A DNA stretch of 64,000 nucleotides, from positions 94,556,654-94,620,653 of the forward strand of contig NC_133971.1 in assembly GCF_031877795.1 (NCBI RefSeq). Reading direction: 5' to 3'. The stretch is from Strix aluco (lineage: Eukaryota; Chordata; Aves; Strigiformes; Strigidae). The notes under the pieces were generated by a model. The model made no database searches. It saw only the letters and a list, made by a program, of their open reading frames with translations, and was not told the DNA's origin. The first letter of the stretch is position 1. Each line of letters begins with the position of its first letter. This document shows, piece by piece, positions 40,607 through 52,886 of this stretch. The position numbers were made by a program, and so were the translations under genes.

Positions 40607-41227
40607 TGTTGGTAAAGAGGAAACTCAAACAACTCCAGTGGGACGCCCTGTGGGGGAGAAGCAGAGCGAGCTCTGTGGTGTAGGGGCAGTGGGCCAGTTC
40701 TCTCCCCCTCCCTCCTGTTATTGCCCAGAGACAGAACTTGACTAATTATACAGGTACAAGCCAGAGAAAATGAGAACCTTCTGGAACGACCTACTGCGCC
40801 TGCGTAAGAACTATATAAAGGCAACACCCCACGTGTGTCTTTGTTGACCCACCACCTGCAACAACACGGGATCCAAGGGTGGTGATTCCCCTTTTTCTAT
40901 CCCTTCCTCCTCTCTTTCCTCTTTCTGCTCGCTCTCTTTCTTACATATATTCATGTGTGTAAGTTTTGTAGGAGTTGAATTGCAATGGGTTGATCGTTGG
41001 TGGGTTATTAGGAAAACAGTCTCATGGCCAAAGTGCCTTTATTCCTTCTGCTGAAGGTGCCCAGTTGATTGTTGCCAAATTGTCTCCATTCACTCACTGA
41101 AGTGGTCAGTTAATAAAGTCACCGGCACAATTGTTCCTGAGGCTCTGCTGAGCAGAGACTGGCTCTTCCACCGGGGAATTCAAAAGATTCACCCCCCTCG
41201 TAACCCACCACGTGGGTCGAGACAACA
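40607..41227 (+). mobile_element. Solo LTR of an endogenous retrovirus (second LTR type)
   Basis: The promoter-like layout supports an LTR in the + direction. A TATA box (CTATATAAAGG) lies at 40811-40821 and a polyadenylation signal AATAAA at 41112-41117, about 300 bp later, followed by a pyrimidine-rich U5-like stretch. The suggested ends TGTTG and CAACA form a short inverted repeat. No clear target-site duplication is visible, so the outer limits are uncertain by tens of bases. No primer-binding site or gag/pol coding sequence follows, so it appears to be a solo LTR. The exact family was not determined. Confidence 0.55.
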
Positions 41228-42046
41228 TTAAATGTTCATCTACAGAAGAAGAGAAGGAAATCAAAAAACCAGCCTTGATAACATACTCCCTTAAAAAGCC
41301 GCGTGACGAATGCAGACCACAAGGACTGTTCCGTGATGAAAAGTATCGTGCCCCATTGTGTATAGGTACAAACCCTTTCAGAGAAGGAAGTGTGCCAAGT
41401 GCGCTCAAAGCCTGACATTTTAATAAGGGAAATATCTCATTTGAACTGTGTATAGATTATTTCCCCCTGAGGCTGATACTTATTTTTATTTTATTGTTTT
41501 CATGTATAGGAAACGGGAGATCTACCGGCAGCTGCAACCAGCGTATATGGTATTTTAAGGCAAACTCCTAGAGTATATAGCAGAAATACAGAATTTGCTT
41601 AACACTGTATTAATAAATATGTATTTACTCATACATTCTCTGGTAAGGTCTTCAAAGGCATAATGAAATGCCGTGATAGAGTTCGTACTAGTAGGAGGTT
41701 GGTGTAAACTCATGCATACAGCTGAAGTACCTTTATAAGAAATGGCCGAACTGCTCTGCTGTTGTTCCTGGTGGGAGCAGAGACCTATTTCTGCCTACAC
41801 TGGTCAGATGAGCTTTGCTACTTGTTCTGCAGAAGCAGATGCTCCACCCGTAGGGAAGGGACCAACCTGTGATGGACCTCAGGTCCTCACCATCAGCTTT
41901 CTCTGTCAGGTTTCAGACTTCATCTCAACCTAGGCTGTCGTCATGTTCACTCTCTTCCTCTTCTCACAGCTGCTTCTTCCTGTTTCTCTGATTTTCCCTT
42001 GGGTATCAAGACTGCAAGTCCGCCACATCTTTCTGACCTGTTTCTT

Positions 42047-42646
42047 GGCATCCTGGCTTGCATCAGCAATAGCGTGGCCAGCAGGGACAGGGAAGGGATC
42101 TTACCCCTGGACTCGGCACTGGTGAGGCCGCCCCTCGATGAGTGGGTTCAGTTTTGGGCCCCTCACTCCAAAAAGGCCATTGAATGACTCGAGCGTGTCC
42201 AGAGAAGGGCAACGGAGCTGGTGCAGGGTCTGGAGCACAGGTGTGATGGGGAGCGGCTGAGGGAACTGGGGGGGTTTAGTGTGGAGAAGAGGAGGCTGAG
42301 GGGACACCTCATGGCCCTCTGCAACTCCCTGAAAGGAGGGTGCAGAGAGGGGGGATGAGTCTCTTGAGCCAAGGAACCAGCGCCAGGACAAGAGGGAATG
42401 GCCTCAAGCTGCGCCAGGGCAGGGTCAGACTGGCTCTTAGGAAGGATTTCTTTGCAGAAGGGGTTGTTGGGCGTTGGAATGGGCTGCCCAGGGCAGGGGG
42501 GGAGTCCCCATCCCTGGAGGGGTTGAAGAGTCGGGTTGACCCAGCGCTGAGGGATGTGGTGGAGTTGGGAACGGTCAGTGTGAGGTTCATGGTTGGACTG
42601 GAGGATCTTCAAGGTCTTTTCCAACCAAGATGATTCTGTGTTTCTG
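42047..42646 (+). mobile_element. CR1 LINE fragment, group A
   Basis: The copy starts at GGCATCCTGGCTTGCATCAG and runs to a 3' tail reading GATTCTGTGTTTCTG, slightly decayed. It carries the shared stop at ATTGAATGA and the shared one-base deletion before the RGNGLKL segment. Its body differs from the 38.8 kb copy at only a handful of sites. Confidence 0.96.
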
Positions 42647-44475
42647 ATAGCCTCTCCTCGCTCCTGCGCACCATTGCTCTAAGGATGGTGTTTCCAGAGC
42701 CAGTGCAGTCATCTGTCTGCCGGGTCTCCATTAAAACCTGTTTTGTTGGAGGAGACTTGGGAAGTCATACCTGAGTCTTCAGAGCCAGCTGGGTCACAAG
42801 TTGTGCCTGCTATGAACCCGACAGGATCACAGTGGTTTATGGTCCTCCTGCTCCTTTCCACCTCATCAGTCAGGCAGGATTTGGATTAGCTCTTTGTTCA
42901 CTGCTGAGAAGCAGGAGACTCTCAGAGATAGGACCTATCTAATCCAGATCTCAGACTGAAAAGGGCTCTCTTGTGTATTTTCTTGAATACTTCTGCTGTA
43001 CTTCTGCACCATCTTAAGCATCTTACCCAAAATTCCTGCCTACGATTCAGATTTTCCCATTACTTATTTTTTTTGCATGAACTCTGTAACTAGATATGAT
43101 CAAAAAGCAGTATTGGCAAAAAAAAAAACCCAACCAACCAACACGTAGGAGTTTGTTGAATTCATTTTCAGTGCAAACTCTGTGAAAAAAATCATACATT
43201 GGGTGTTTTGATATAGAGCACGCCTGAAGGAGGCAATGTGTGTTATGCTATAGTCTATATTTCCACTTTTGGAGGTTGTATATTCTGTTTCAGTACACAG
43301 GGCTGGCACAAATGGAAATCCTGTACACACACAGCTACCGGTATTTATCCAGATTTCTGGAAGCTCAAATCTCTCTTAACCCACTGTTTCACTGCTCCTG
43401 AATGTCAACATTTGTTGCACGCACCCTTTTGGAGATACATAAAAAAACTAAAGCTCATCTTTAGCATCAGTGTAAGAGACGGATTTTACATTCTGTAGAT
43501 TTCAGTTGCTTACTCAGTTGTTACGCTCAGATATTCGGTGGTGAGCTTTTTATTGTATGCTACAAATTCCTTGGAAGCGTTACTGTTTTGTGATCTGGAA
43601 GATTTACAAAATACTTTTATTTGACATATATCACACCGGGACATTTCTTGTTGCCCCTGGCATGCAGGACTGGTTATTGTATTGACTTGATTACTGGGCG
43701 TTTGATAAACCTAATAAAGCACTTCCCAGCATCTGCAGAGCATTACAAGTGAGTTAATCCTGACATCATGAAACGATAAGACTTTTTTTGTTGAGTGATT
43801 CCCTGAAATCAGCCTTCATGCTGGAAATAAGTGAAAGCTAATTAAAAAACACAGTTCTCAAGTGGGGATTACAGAAACTGTGGCTATTTAGCATGAATGA
43901 CAGTACAGTGAGACCTTTCCCTAGCCAGTTTTCACAGCCGGAGCTGTAACTGTGAGGCAGGGAGGATGATTTTCTTTTCTAAAGCAGAACATTCCCCTGT
44001 GCTGTACTCCTCTTGTCCCCTTGCTGGTTATATTTCTCAAACTATTATGGTATTTCCGTTATATTCATCTGATAATTTGAATTAACATTAAAAGAAGCGG
44101 AGAGGGATGGGAAAACCTGGAATAGAACTTGATGTGAATTGACATCTAGGAGCTATTTTGATTTATATTCATTGAGAAATATAATCTAAATACAAAGAGA
44201 AGGGAACTAACAATATGTATAACTTCAAATAGGTTATCTTATTGTCTTTGCCTTTTACTTCCCATATCACTCCTGAAATTTGAAAGGCTCTTTTGCATTC
44301 CTGGTCTTCTCTTGCTACTTGTTGAGTCGGGTTTTGGATGAATGATTTATGGAAATAAATAGAATAATTTAACAAATTAGAAAACAGTGGATTTTGATGG
44401 AAGATGCATAAGCACTTGGATATTAGTTAATGAGTTTCATGTGCTTATCTAATTGGAGTATTCCAGCATCCATTT

Positions 44476-44560
44476 TCACAGAATCACAGAATTGTCTAGG
44501 TTGGAAAGGACCTTGAAGATCATCCAGTCCAACCACCAACTCGACATTAACAGTAGCACT
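44476..44560 (-). mobile_element. CR1 LINE 3' terminal scrap
   Basis: Only the last 85 bp or so remain. On the minus strand they read GGTTGGACTGGATGATCTTC, then AAGGTCCTTTCCAACCTAG and an ATTCTGTG-type tail. A 10-bp tandem array adjoins its 5' side. Confidence 0.85.
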
Positions 44561-44570
44561 GTTTGTGGTT

Positions 44571-44620
44571 TTTTTGTAGCATTTTATAACATTTTGTAGC
44601 GTTTTGTAACATTTTGTAGC
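44571..44620 (+). repeat. Five-copy 10-bp minisatellite
   Basis: Five consecutive 10-mers are variants of ATTTTGTAGC (TTTTTGTAGC, ATTTTATAAC, ATTTTGTAGC, GTTTTGTAAC, ATTTTGTAGC). The array directly borders the CR1 scrap. Confidence 0.85.
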
Positions 44621-45937
44621 ACCCAGACTGCAAGGGGTGCTCCGATGCTCGGATGGTAACACAGTTGGTAGCACGGAGAACCCGCTTTGGTTCAAAGGTT
44701 CTGGCCTTATCGAGCGTGAGAGTGTCCGTCCCAGCGAAGGACATATCACGTGCTTCATTCAGCAGCAATGCAATGTCTGGAATGCTGATTCTGAGAGATT
44801 TTGCGCAACTCCTGTCATTAAATTATGATGAGAACACTCAGTATTTCCCAGGAATGGCCCCTGGGGATGGAGAGTGAGAGTGAAGATTCACACCTCTATT
44901 TTAGGCAGCATTAGGCAACTAATTGAGTTGTGTTTGAACAAAGTCAGAAACTGATTTCCTTACGGAGCCAGTGGAGAAAAATTAGGTACCTTTGGGGATG
45001 TGTCTGATTCAGAATGTCAAAATGCTCCTGGAAGAAACATATCCTGTAGAAAAGGGCCGTTATCTGCTAAAGTTAGGCCACCATTAGGGGTTTTTTTTGT
45101 TTTTTTTGGGGTTCCAAGATCTGTTTCAAGTCTCAAAAAACTTCTTCCAGGTAACTTCCCAAAAGTCAAAGAAAAGAAGTTTTAGAAGCAGAAATACCCC
45201 TGTGCCCTAACTCCTAGTGCAAGTGTAAGGCACAGGAACGTCTTAATAAGACAAGATTGAACTAAAATACAGAAAAAAAAGATCAATTTTAGGATGAGAA
45301 ATGTTATTTAGCATGCTCTCAGGAGCGTGTGGCAGATTTCAGTTGCCACAGCTGCCTTGCGGACGGTCAGCTGTTGTATCTGGGGGAAAAGTGGGGGTGT
45401 CTCCTGCCAGCATGGAGTGACCAACATGGCATTAAACCCATGGCAGCCTCTGCTGAGTTAGCTGCAGGTGCTGAATTTATTCCAACAATGGGAAAGTGTA
45501 ACTTGGAGTAAGCGGATTGTTAATGACCGATGCTTTGGCAGCCCAACAATAGTACAATGAGATTAAACAGATGGAATGATACTTTGTCTGCAAGTATCGG
45601 TTTACTTTCCATTAAAAAATATGGTAGCTTTTCAAGCTGAAACATGGATTTTCAAACAACAAGAGGTCTGGAGAAAAAAGGTTTTGAAGTGGCAAATAAC
45701 TACTGGCTAACGTTTGGACTAGCATTAGGCAGCGTATTCTGTTTCTCACTGGGAGCCACGGCTCGGCTGGCGAGCTGAGCCGCTGTGGGCTATTTTTCCT
45801 TTCATTGTAATTTTGTCTCATCTTGGACGCAGTCCTCCTAGTAAAGGACTTCACATTTGAACAAATTGCTTCTCAGCCTGAACAGTCCAACAGAGAAAAG
45901 AAAAAAATGACCAGATGCTTGTCTTTTTCCCAGAGGG

Positions 45938-46000
45938 AAGAGCGCAGTGGTCTAACCGTCAGGTCTGACATACCTAATCAGCAGTTCAAGCCCTGGCAGT
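45938..46000 (+). ncRNA. tRNA-like sequence with box A and box B, tRNA-derived SINE or tRNA pseudogene
   Basis: AGAGCGCAGTGGTCTAACCG resembles the D-arm and box A of leucine/serine tRNAs. About 25 bases later CAGTTCAAGCCCTGG resembles box B. The segment AGGT-CTGACAT-ACCT between them can form a short stem with a 7-base loop. The acceptor arms do not pair well, so a working tRNA is unlikely. Confidence 0.35.
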
Positions 46001-48910
46001 CATTCAGAGGTAGATAATGCAGACCTGATATTTTGGCTGAGGACTGGATGGTGTAAAGAATTAGCCCGGGCAAAACAGTTTCCAAAGGGAGGTGACAGGA
46101 GATGAAAACAAAATTTGTTCACTAGTGTCATTTGTTGTCAACGTGACTGCTCTGAGTTCACTGGGTGTTGGGGCAGGTGTCTTCTGAACCGTGACAAGAG
46201 AAAATCCAGAGGAAGGCAGAAGAGGGGCTTAGCTCAGGAAGCTGGTGGAGGGAAATGTGCTCTGGGTTAACCCACGCTGAACATTGTGCCTGCCCCAGCC
46301 CAGTCAGGCAACATTTGTGCGAGATATGCGAGAGGATCTCGGGTCAGTGGCGAGGAGTTTTCCCAAAGTGAGCCATAAGTGCATGCTGTGACCCTGGGGT
46401 CCCCTGCCCAAGACAGAGATGTGGCTCTAGGGACTCACGCCAGGGACCACCTCTGCCTGCAGGCAGCTGATATCCTTTTTGATCCCATAATTACGATGAC
46501 TGCTGTCGCTTTTCCTGCCGATTTCCACAGGGTTGGGTTCAAGGCCAAAGATACACAGCCAAGAGTAAAAGCGGGCACGTGGCTTCACGTCCACTACTAA
46601 CAACATCTTGGGACGCAGGATTTGAAGTCGTAGCTATGATAAAGGTTTAGTCTCTTCTACAGGTCGGGTGCCAGAGGACAGCATGACTGTCCAGCCTCGT
46701 TCATGCTGTCAGATGGACAAACGTGCCCTGAGGTGCTGCCCCAAGCGAAGGTATTTGAGGGCCACGTAGACAAGAGAATTGGGTCTGTCACAATTTAGCA
46801 GTAAGGTGTTTCCAGTTGTGAATTCAGCTGGATCTAATGGAAATTTCTTCCATCTCTGATTTATAAGAGTTGCAGGCACTTCCTTACCAAATTTCTGGCA
46901 CTTAGATTTAGAGGTCATAAATGATTTTCTTATCATTTAATATTAGCTATAAAATACCCATATTTTAATATATTAGTGTAACATTAGCTGTAATCCTCTG
47001 AGACCTGCTATTATTGACTGAGAGTCTGATTTAGTAAAGCTTTTCAGCTCTTGCTTCCTTTCATTCTTGTGACTCATCTGTTGACATCAGTGGGGCTTGT
47101 CTGATTGTTCATGCACTTAAAATCAGACATGTCCCTGAGAGTCGTGGCAATCTGTCTAGGAGGAACTTTTGTGCCCTGCTAGTTGTATAAAAATAGCTTT
47201 GTTTCCAAACATCTGGCTGAGCGTGAGGGTCAACAGAAAGGATTAGGCTATTCCAGAGTTTGGATTACCTGATTTTAATGTAAATGTCAAAAAGTGATGC
47301 ACTGAAACTGTGTTTTTTCACTCTATTGATGGTAATGAAGAACCTGAGATGATTAGATCAGGTGGAGACATCTGCATTGTACATGCCCAAAATTTAAGGC
47401 CAAAGAACACTTCCAAGACTTTGCCAGTACGTGGGGAATCCAGCTCTCGCTGTCAGTGCTGTTGCTTCTCTCCCAGGGCAGTTTAGGACAATGGGTTAGT
47501 GATGCCAAAGTTCCTCCAGCGCCTTCTCTGGGGAGCAGCAGCATTTGCTGAGGATGAAGATACAGGGATCAGGGTTTGCTCTGAACTCTAAAAAACTCAG
47601 AACTTGGAATCCGTGGAGGGGATGCACAGGTTCCTGAAGGGAAACCAGTGCTTGCTGTGGTGACTAGGGCTAGCTAGGGCTACAGGAGTCTGTCTGGGGG
47701 AGAGGACTGGTAGGAGGAGACACTGTGGCTCAGAAGACTTTGCTCCCCGGAGAGCAGCGTATGGAAAGGGCATTTGGAGCCCAGAAAACACACTGAACTG
47801 GTTCCTGAAAGCTGTCATAAAATGAGTGTACTTTCCAAAATCATTAAAAATGAAGCAAATTCACTCTTCAACCTAACTCTTACAGGCAACTTCCCCGTGT
47901 ACGCATGAGGATTTCTCAAAGGGCGTGCTCTGATTTCGGTAAACCGTGGGGGCACGACACAGTGTGTTGGGCACGGGGACGCTTCGAGATAACCTTCAGG
48001 GAAATGCAGAGAGAGAAGCTGTGCTTTTTGCAGAGGGAGGCATGAATTGCTGATTTTTTTTGTAGCATGTGCTGGCACAAAGTACTCTGGACTTTGCCCT
48101 CCCTCTCTTTAGGGAAAACAAATCTTTCCAGGAGACTTCAAAACTGCTTTAGGAGGAGAAACATCTTGGCAATCCATCAGAGAACATAATGCACCAGGGG
48201 CACCTGAACATCTGATGGTAAGTCACTGAGAATTTCACAGCTACATTTTACTCTGAAAGAAGGTCACTTTCATAAATTTGTAAGGCTGAGCTGACTCCCA
48301 CATGGTTTGATGTCCAGAAAAGTCCACAGTTCATCCAGCTGGGACAGGACCACCACCCACTTGTGTAGAAACAGAAAAGTCGGTAATTTTTTCACTTGTG
48401 GTCTTCTAGAGAAATGCCAGTTGTACCTTCCTGTAATTTCCAAAAAGGAAACTTTTCCTATAAAAATGCCTATCTGGAATTAAAACGAGGATCAGTGAAA
48501 AGGGAGAAGAGCTGACCTTGGGAAGAGCAGCATGTGAGTGAACTTTGCCGAGACATCTCTCACTGCTTGTGCTCGATAACTTTGAGAGGATCTGAGCTGC
48601 TGAAGTCCGGGATCATCAAAGGAGGAATGACTGGCATCTTTAAAAGCTTGGATGCTGCAGCAGACAAACCATTTAATCCTATTTGTTACAGCAGATTGAC
48701 CGTCCTTTGTTCAAGTTATAAAGTTGTTGTGGGAGGAGAGGGGAAGAACTCGTTTATTTTGAGGAAATAAGGGAGATAACAGGAAGGTCCGAGGTACAGC
48801 TGCATCCCTATAACCTGAGAAGTGAACTCCAGGAGAGGTATGGCTGGTATCCGCACACTGTGGCATCCTCCCTGTCGTTCCTGGCAGCGCAGTGCTTGCA
48901 AAACCGGTGT

Positions 48911-49180
48911 GATAGGACAAGAGGGAATGGCCTCAAGTTGCACCAGGGAAGGTTTAGACTAGATGTCAGGAAGTATTTCTTTACAGGACGGGTTATTAGG
49001 CAGTGGAGTGGATTGCCCAGGGAGGTGGTGGAGTCCCCATCCCTGGAGGTGTTTAAGAGTAGGGTCGACACAGCGCTGAGAGATATGGTGTAGATGGGAA
49101 CTGGCAGTGCTAGGTTAATGGTTGGACTGGAGGATCTTCAAGGTCCTTTCCAACCTAGTTGATTCTGTGATTCTGTGATA
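48911..49180 (+). mobile_element. CR1 LINE 3' fragment, older subfamily
   Basis: This 270-bp 3' end encodes RGNGLKLHQGRFRLDV, then RQWSGLPREVVESPSLEVF, and stops at TAG 49091-49093 after RDMV. The tail is GATTCTGTGATTCTGTGAT. It differs from both groups A and B at many sites and keeps an open C-terminal frame, which suggests an older or separate subfamily. Confidence 0.92.
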
Positions 49181-51789
49181 GATCAACAATTAATTACCCC
49201 TTGCTCGGTGAGGCTGCCTGGGAAGTCGGAGCGTGGGCTGAGGGTGCATGTGATCTGTGAAGGGCTCTCCGGACCAGCGTGGAGGTATGATCCAGGCAAG
49301 CGGTCACCTTCTCACAGCGGTGAGAACCAGGGATGGAACCTGACTGACTGTGCTCAACCATGGGGAATTTAAAAGCACGGAGGATGTGTGCTTGTGGGAG
49401 GGCCGTGGGTGGATGGCCACCTTTACGTGCGGCGGTGGGACAGTTTTATTGCTCAGGATGGAGTTATTTCAGCTTAAGCGCTGTGTGGACACGTCTTTAG
49501 AAGCTGCTCGGTGCACAGGAGAATGTGAACCACTGCAGGGGCTCTGCAGAAGAGAAACGAGGACAAACATTTAGATTTATTAGCTTGACTCACAAGTGGC
49601 AAAACAGGAACGGTGATTAAACTCTAATCACGGGAAAAGAAGAACTTACAGCGTTAGGGGTAGAGTTCTGAAGGCAGCAAATCTAATACTCTACTGTAGA
49701 GGAGGGTGAAGCCACAGACACACCGCTTCCTTCAAAAAACATGCCGAGGCAACTGAAGCAGTTGCTTGTCTTGCCAAAGTAAAAAGCGTTCTCTCTTTTG
49801 CATGAAAACTAAAGACACTCACTTTATCTCATCTGTCTAATAAGCTCATTAATTGTAAGCCATTTAACTAATTTAAGGTTCTTTGTAAGAGGGACTGAAT
49901 TCTGCTCTGAGGTATGCTGCTCTACTTCTGGAGTAACATCAACGTGGTTGTTATTGTGGCTACTTAACGCTTGTTGTTAAGAAAACTGCGAGCTAAAGAA
50001 CAAAGAAATATATTAACAACAAAATAAAAACTCTCTAAGATGCATTAGGTGGCACTTCATAGTGGAAAGATGCAACAGACGTGGCCAGGAACGGGGTCCT
50101 GGCTTGGTGGGAGCCCGCATCAGGACGAGCAGCATGTTGAGGGTTGGTGGGAAGAAGAACAGGTAGGAAAGGAGAAAACTTCACTGCAGCTTAGTTTGAC
50201 TCGCACCAATTTTCTAATTATGTTTAAAAGGCACTTAAGTAAGTGTGATGAAATTATGTGTTCTGATCTAGTGCATAGTTGGATGAATTCATAAAGGTGT
50301 ATAAAATATTCCTTGTAACAAATGAAAGGGGAGTGGTAATTCTGGAGAACAAAATTGCATGAGAAGGAGGTAATTGCACATAATCTTACAGTGGATAATA
50401 GTACCTTAAACATGGTTATTGGGATGTAAAAGTCGGTAAAAGAAATGTTCATGTTTTTGAACAGGTCTCTTGAGGTAGAAGGAACCAGATCCTAAGGAAA
50501 GTGGTAACGTCTTACAGTGTAAACTCTGTAGTCTTCTGCTTTGAATAGTCCGTTGAGCACTGCACATCACGGGGGTTAGAGAAGGAAAAACTTGTTCATA
50601 GTGCGCGAGACGTCCAAAGGAAATCCTACGCGATGGAGAGCGTCACTGCGGAGCTGAACTCCCGTGGCCCTGGGGCAGACTCCAGATCAGAGTATGGGCT
50701 GTAGCCAGTGGCTGGTGGGGATGAGATTTTAATTTCATGGCCAGGAACAGAAATCTCCTCCAGCTTAGCGAGTGCTTTTAACCTCTCATCTTCAGGGTCA
50801 CGCTTGCTCTTGTAAGTTCTCAGCCCGTGAATCGCCAGGTTTTTTCTGGCACAGTAGAAAGGATGGGTTTGGGCTGAGGAAGGAGCAGGTTTTACTGGAG
50901 AAAACGTATGTGCGAAAAAACCTGTTGGCAATAAGCCTGAAAGTAAACCCAGGGCTGATTTTTAATCTCCACTGCAGGGTCTACTGCAGTTTTTAGGATC
51001 TGGATCTGACTGAAGGACCTTTCCCAGGGCTTGTCTGTGGGGCTGGAGGTGACACAGCAAGACTTTCCCATAACCTGGTGGAAGAGGGCAGCTGAGCAAC
51101 TCAGGCAGTTGTCGCTCATTTTGCCACAGCAGGATGCAGTGACTGACTGGGCAGTTTTTAGTCCTAAACCCCAGATTTGGCCTTACAGCTCTCTGTATCC
51201 TCTTACTTCCCGAAAGACCAGCAATGCTCACTTCCACTGCTGTGGAGCCTGTTTGTTTTAAGGCACACACCAGCCTTTTATCCCTCAGGATCTGCATTCA
51301 GATTGAAAGCGAAGAAATGAGTTTAGTGGTGAAAACCTGCTCACCCATTTGTGAAACTCATAAACCCCCAGTGCACAGCGCAGTACAATTGGCCGTCTGT
51401 TCCTGAAGAAGCTCAAGGCAAAAATAAGAGACATCACATGTCAGAAGAAAGCACAGCGCTTGCCTATTTTCTGCTCAGTTCCCATCAGTTCTGGTTGTCC
51501 TCCACGAACATTCCCTCAGAAGTTGGAAAAAGTACACAATTGCTACATAACTCTGCCAGACAGTTTGAGAGAGAACGGCTGTTTCTAATACTCTCGCTTT
51601 ACTCATTGTTTACTTTCATACGCAATTCAGCAAGACATTGTGTTTTCACTACTAGAATACATGCAAAAGTTAAATAGAAAACCAAGACACTTGAAAACTG
51701 CAATGCCAAAACTCTCAGTGACGCCTTGAAACACAGATCTGCAATGGCATGGTTGTACCAACAGTCCTGTTTCCTCTTTAGCCTTAACC
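49181..51789. other. Intergenic stretch without a recognised gene
   Basis: No repeat, RNA or coding signal is recognised between the older CR1 end and the reverse-transcriptase-bearing copy. Confidence 0.6.
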
Positions 51790-52886
51790 AGTCCTGGCAA
51801 AACTGGCTGCTTGTGGCTTGGATGGGCACACGCTTCGCTGGGTAAAAAACTGGCTGGATGGCCGGGCCCAAAGAGTTCTGGTGAATGGAGTTAAATCCAG
51901 TTGGTGGCCGGTCACGAGTGGTGTCCCCCAGGGCTCGGTTTTGGGGCCACTCCTGTTTAACATCTTTATTGATGATCTAGACGAGGGGATCGAGTGCACC
52001 CTCAGTCAGTTTGCAGATGACACCCAGTTGGGTGGGAGTGTTGATCTGCTCGAGGGTAGGGAGGCTCTGCAGAGAGACCTGGCCAGGCTGGAGCGATGGG
52101 CTGAGGCCAACTGGGGGAGTTTCACTAAGGCCAAATGCCGGGTGCTGCACTTGGGCCACAACAACCCCCAGCAGCGCTACAGGCTTGGGGAGGAGTGGCT
52201 GGAGAGCTGACAGTCAGAGAGGGACCTGGGGGGGGTGATTGATAATGAGCCAGCAGTGTGCCCAGGTGGCCAAGAAGGCCAATGGCATCCTGGCTTGTAT
52301 CAGCACTAGCATGGCCAGCAGGGACAGGGAAGGGATCTTACCCCTGTGCTCAGCACTGGTGAGGCCGCCCCTCGATGAGTGGGTTCAGTTTTGGGCCCCT
52401 CACTCCAAAAAGGCCATTGAATGACTCGAGCGTGTCCAGAGAAGGGCAACGGAGCTGGTGCAGGGTCTGGAGCACAGGTGTGATGGGGAGCGGCTGAGGG
52501 AACTGGGGGGGTTTAGTGTGGAGAAGAGGAGGCTGAGGGGAGACCTCATGGCCCTCTGCAACTCCCTGAAAGGAGGGTGCAGAGAGGGGGGATGAGTCTC
52601 TTGAGCCAAGGAACCAGCGCCAGGACAAGAGGGAATGGCCTGAAGCTGCGCCAGGGCAGGGTCAGACTGGCTCTTAGGAAGGATTTCTTTGCAGAAGGGG
52701 CTGTTGGGCGTTGGAATGGGCTGCCCAGGGCAGGGGGGGAGTCCCCATCCCTGGAGGGGTTGAAGAGTCGGGTTGACCCAGGGCTGAGGGATCTGGTGGA
52801 GTTGGGAACGATCAGTGTGAGGTTCATGGTTGGACTGGAGGAGCTTCAAGGGCTTTTCCAACCAAGATGATTCTGTGATTCTGTGA
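51790..52886 (+). mobile_element. CR1 LINE fragment, group A, with reverse transcriptase core
   Basis: This is the longest CR1 copy, about 1.1 kb. It keeps part of the ORF2 reverse transcriptase: [19 protein letters not shown] at the start, then the [12 protein letters not shown] motif and FNIFIDDL. The palm motif FADDT (two catalytic aspartates) lies near 52010-52024. The frame ends at a private TGA at 52208-52210, where its sister copy at 54.7 kb reads TGC. Beyond that lies the shared group A stop (ATTGAATGA). The 3' end is intact, with GATTCTGTGATTCTGTGA at 52869-52886. The copy is 5'-truncated and not capable of movement on its own. Confidence 0.97.

Larger units (their letters stand above)
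39351..42046. other. Intergenic stretch with microsatellites and the second solo LTR
   Basis: Apart from the CA/TA tracts and the LTR, nothing is recognisable. Confidence 0.6.
42647..48910. other. Intergenic stretch without a recognised gene
   Basis: Contains the CR1 scrap with its 10-bp array and the tRNA-like sequence. The remainder is AT-rich and featureless by eye. Confidence 0.6.

Noticed and set aside
44640..44720. Possible tRNA gene on the + strand (AGTTGGTAGCAC and GGTTCAAAGG)
   Set aside because: D-stem and acceptor stems do not pair and the box B match is poor. Kept only as part of a composite observation.
51818..52210. Reverse transcriptase frame as a host gene
   Set aside because: It is a 5'-truncated CR1 ORF2 remnant with stops, not a host gene or retron.
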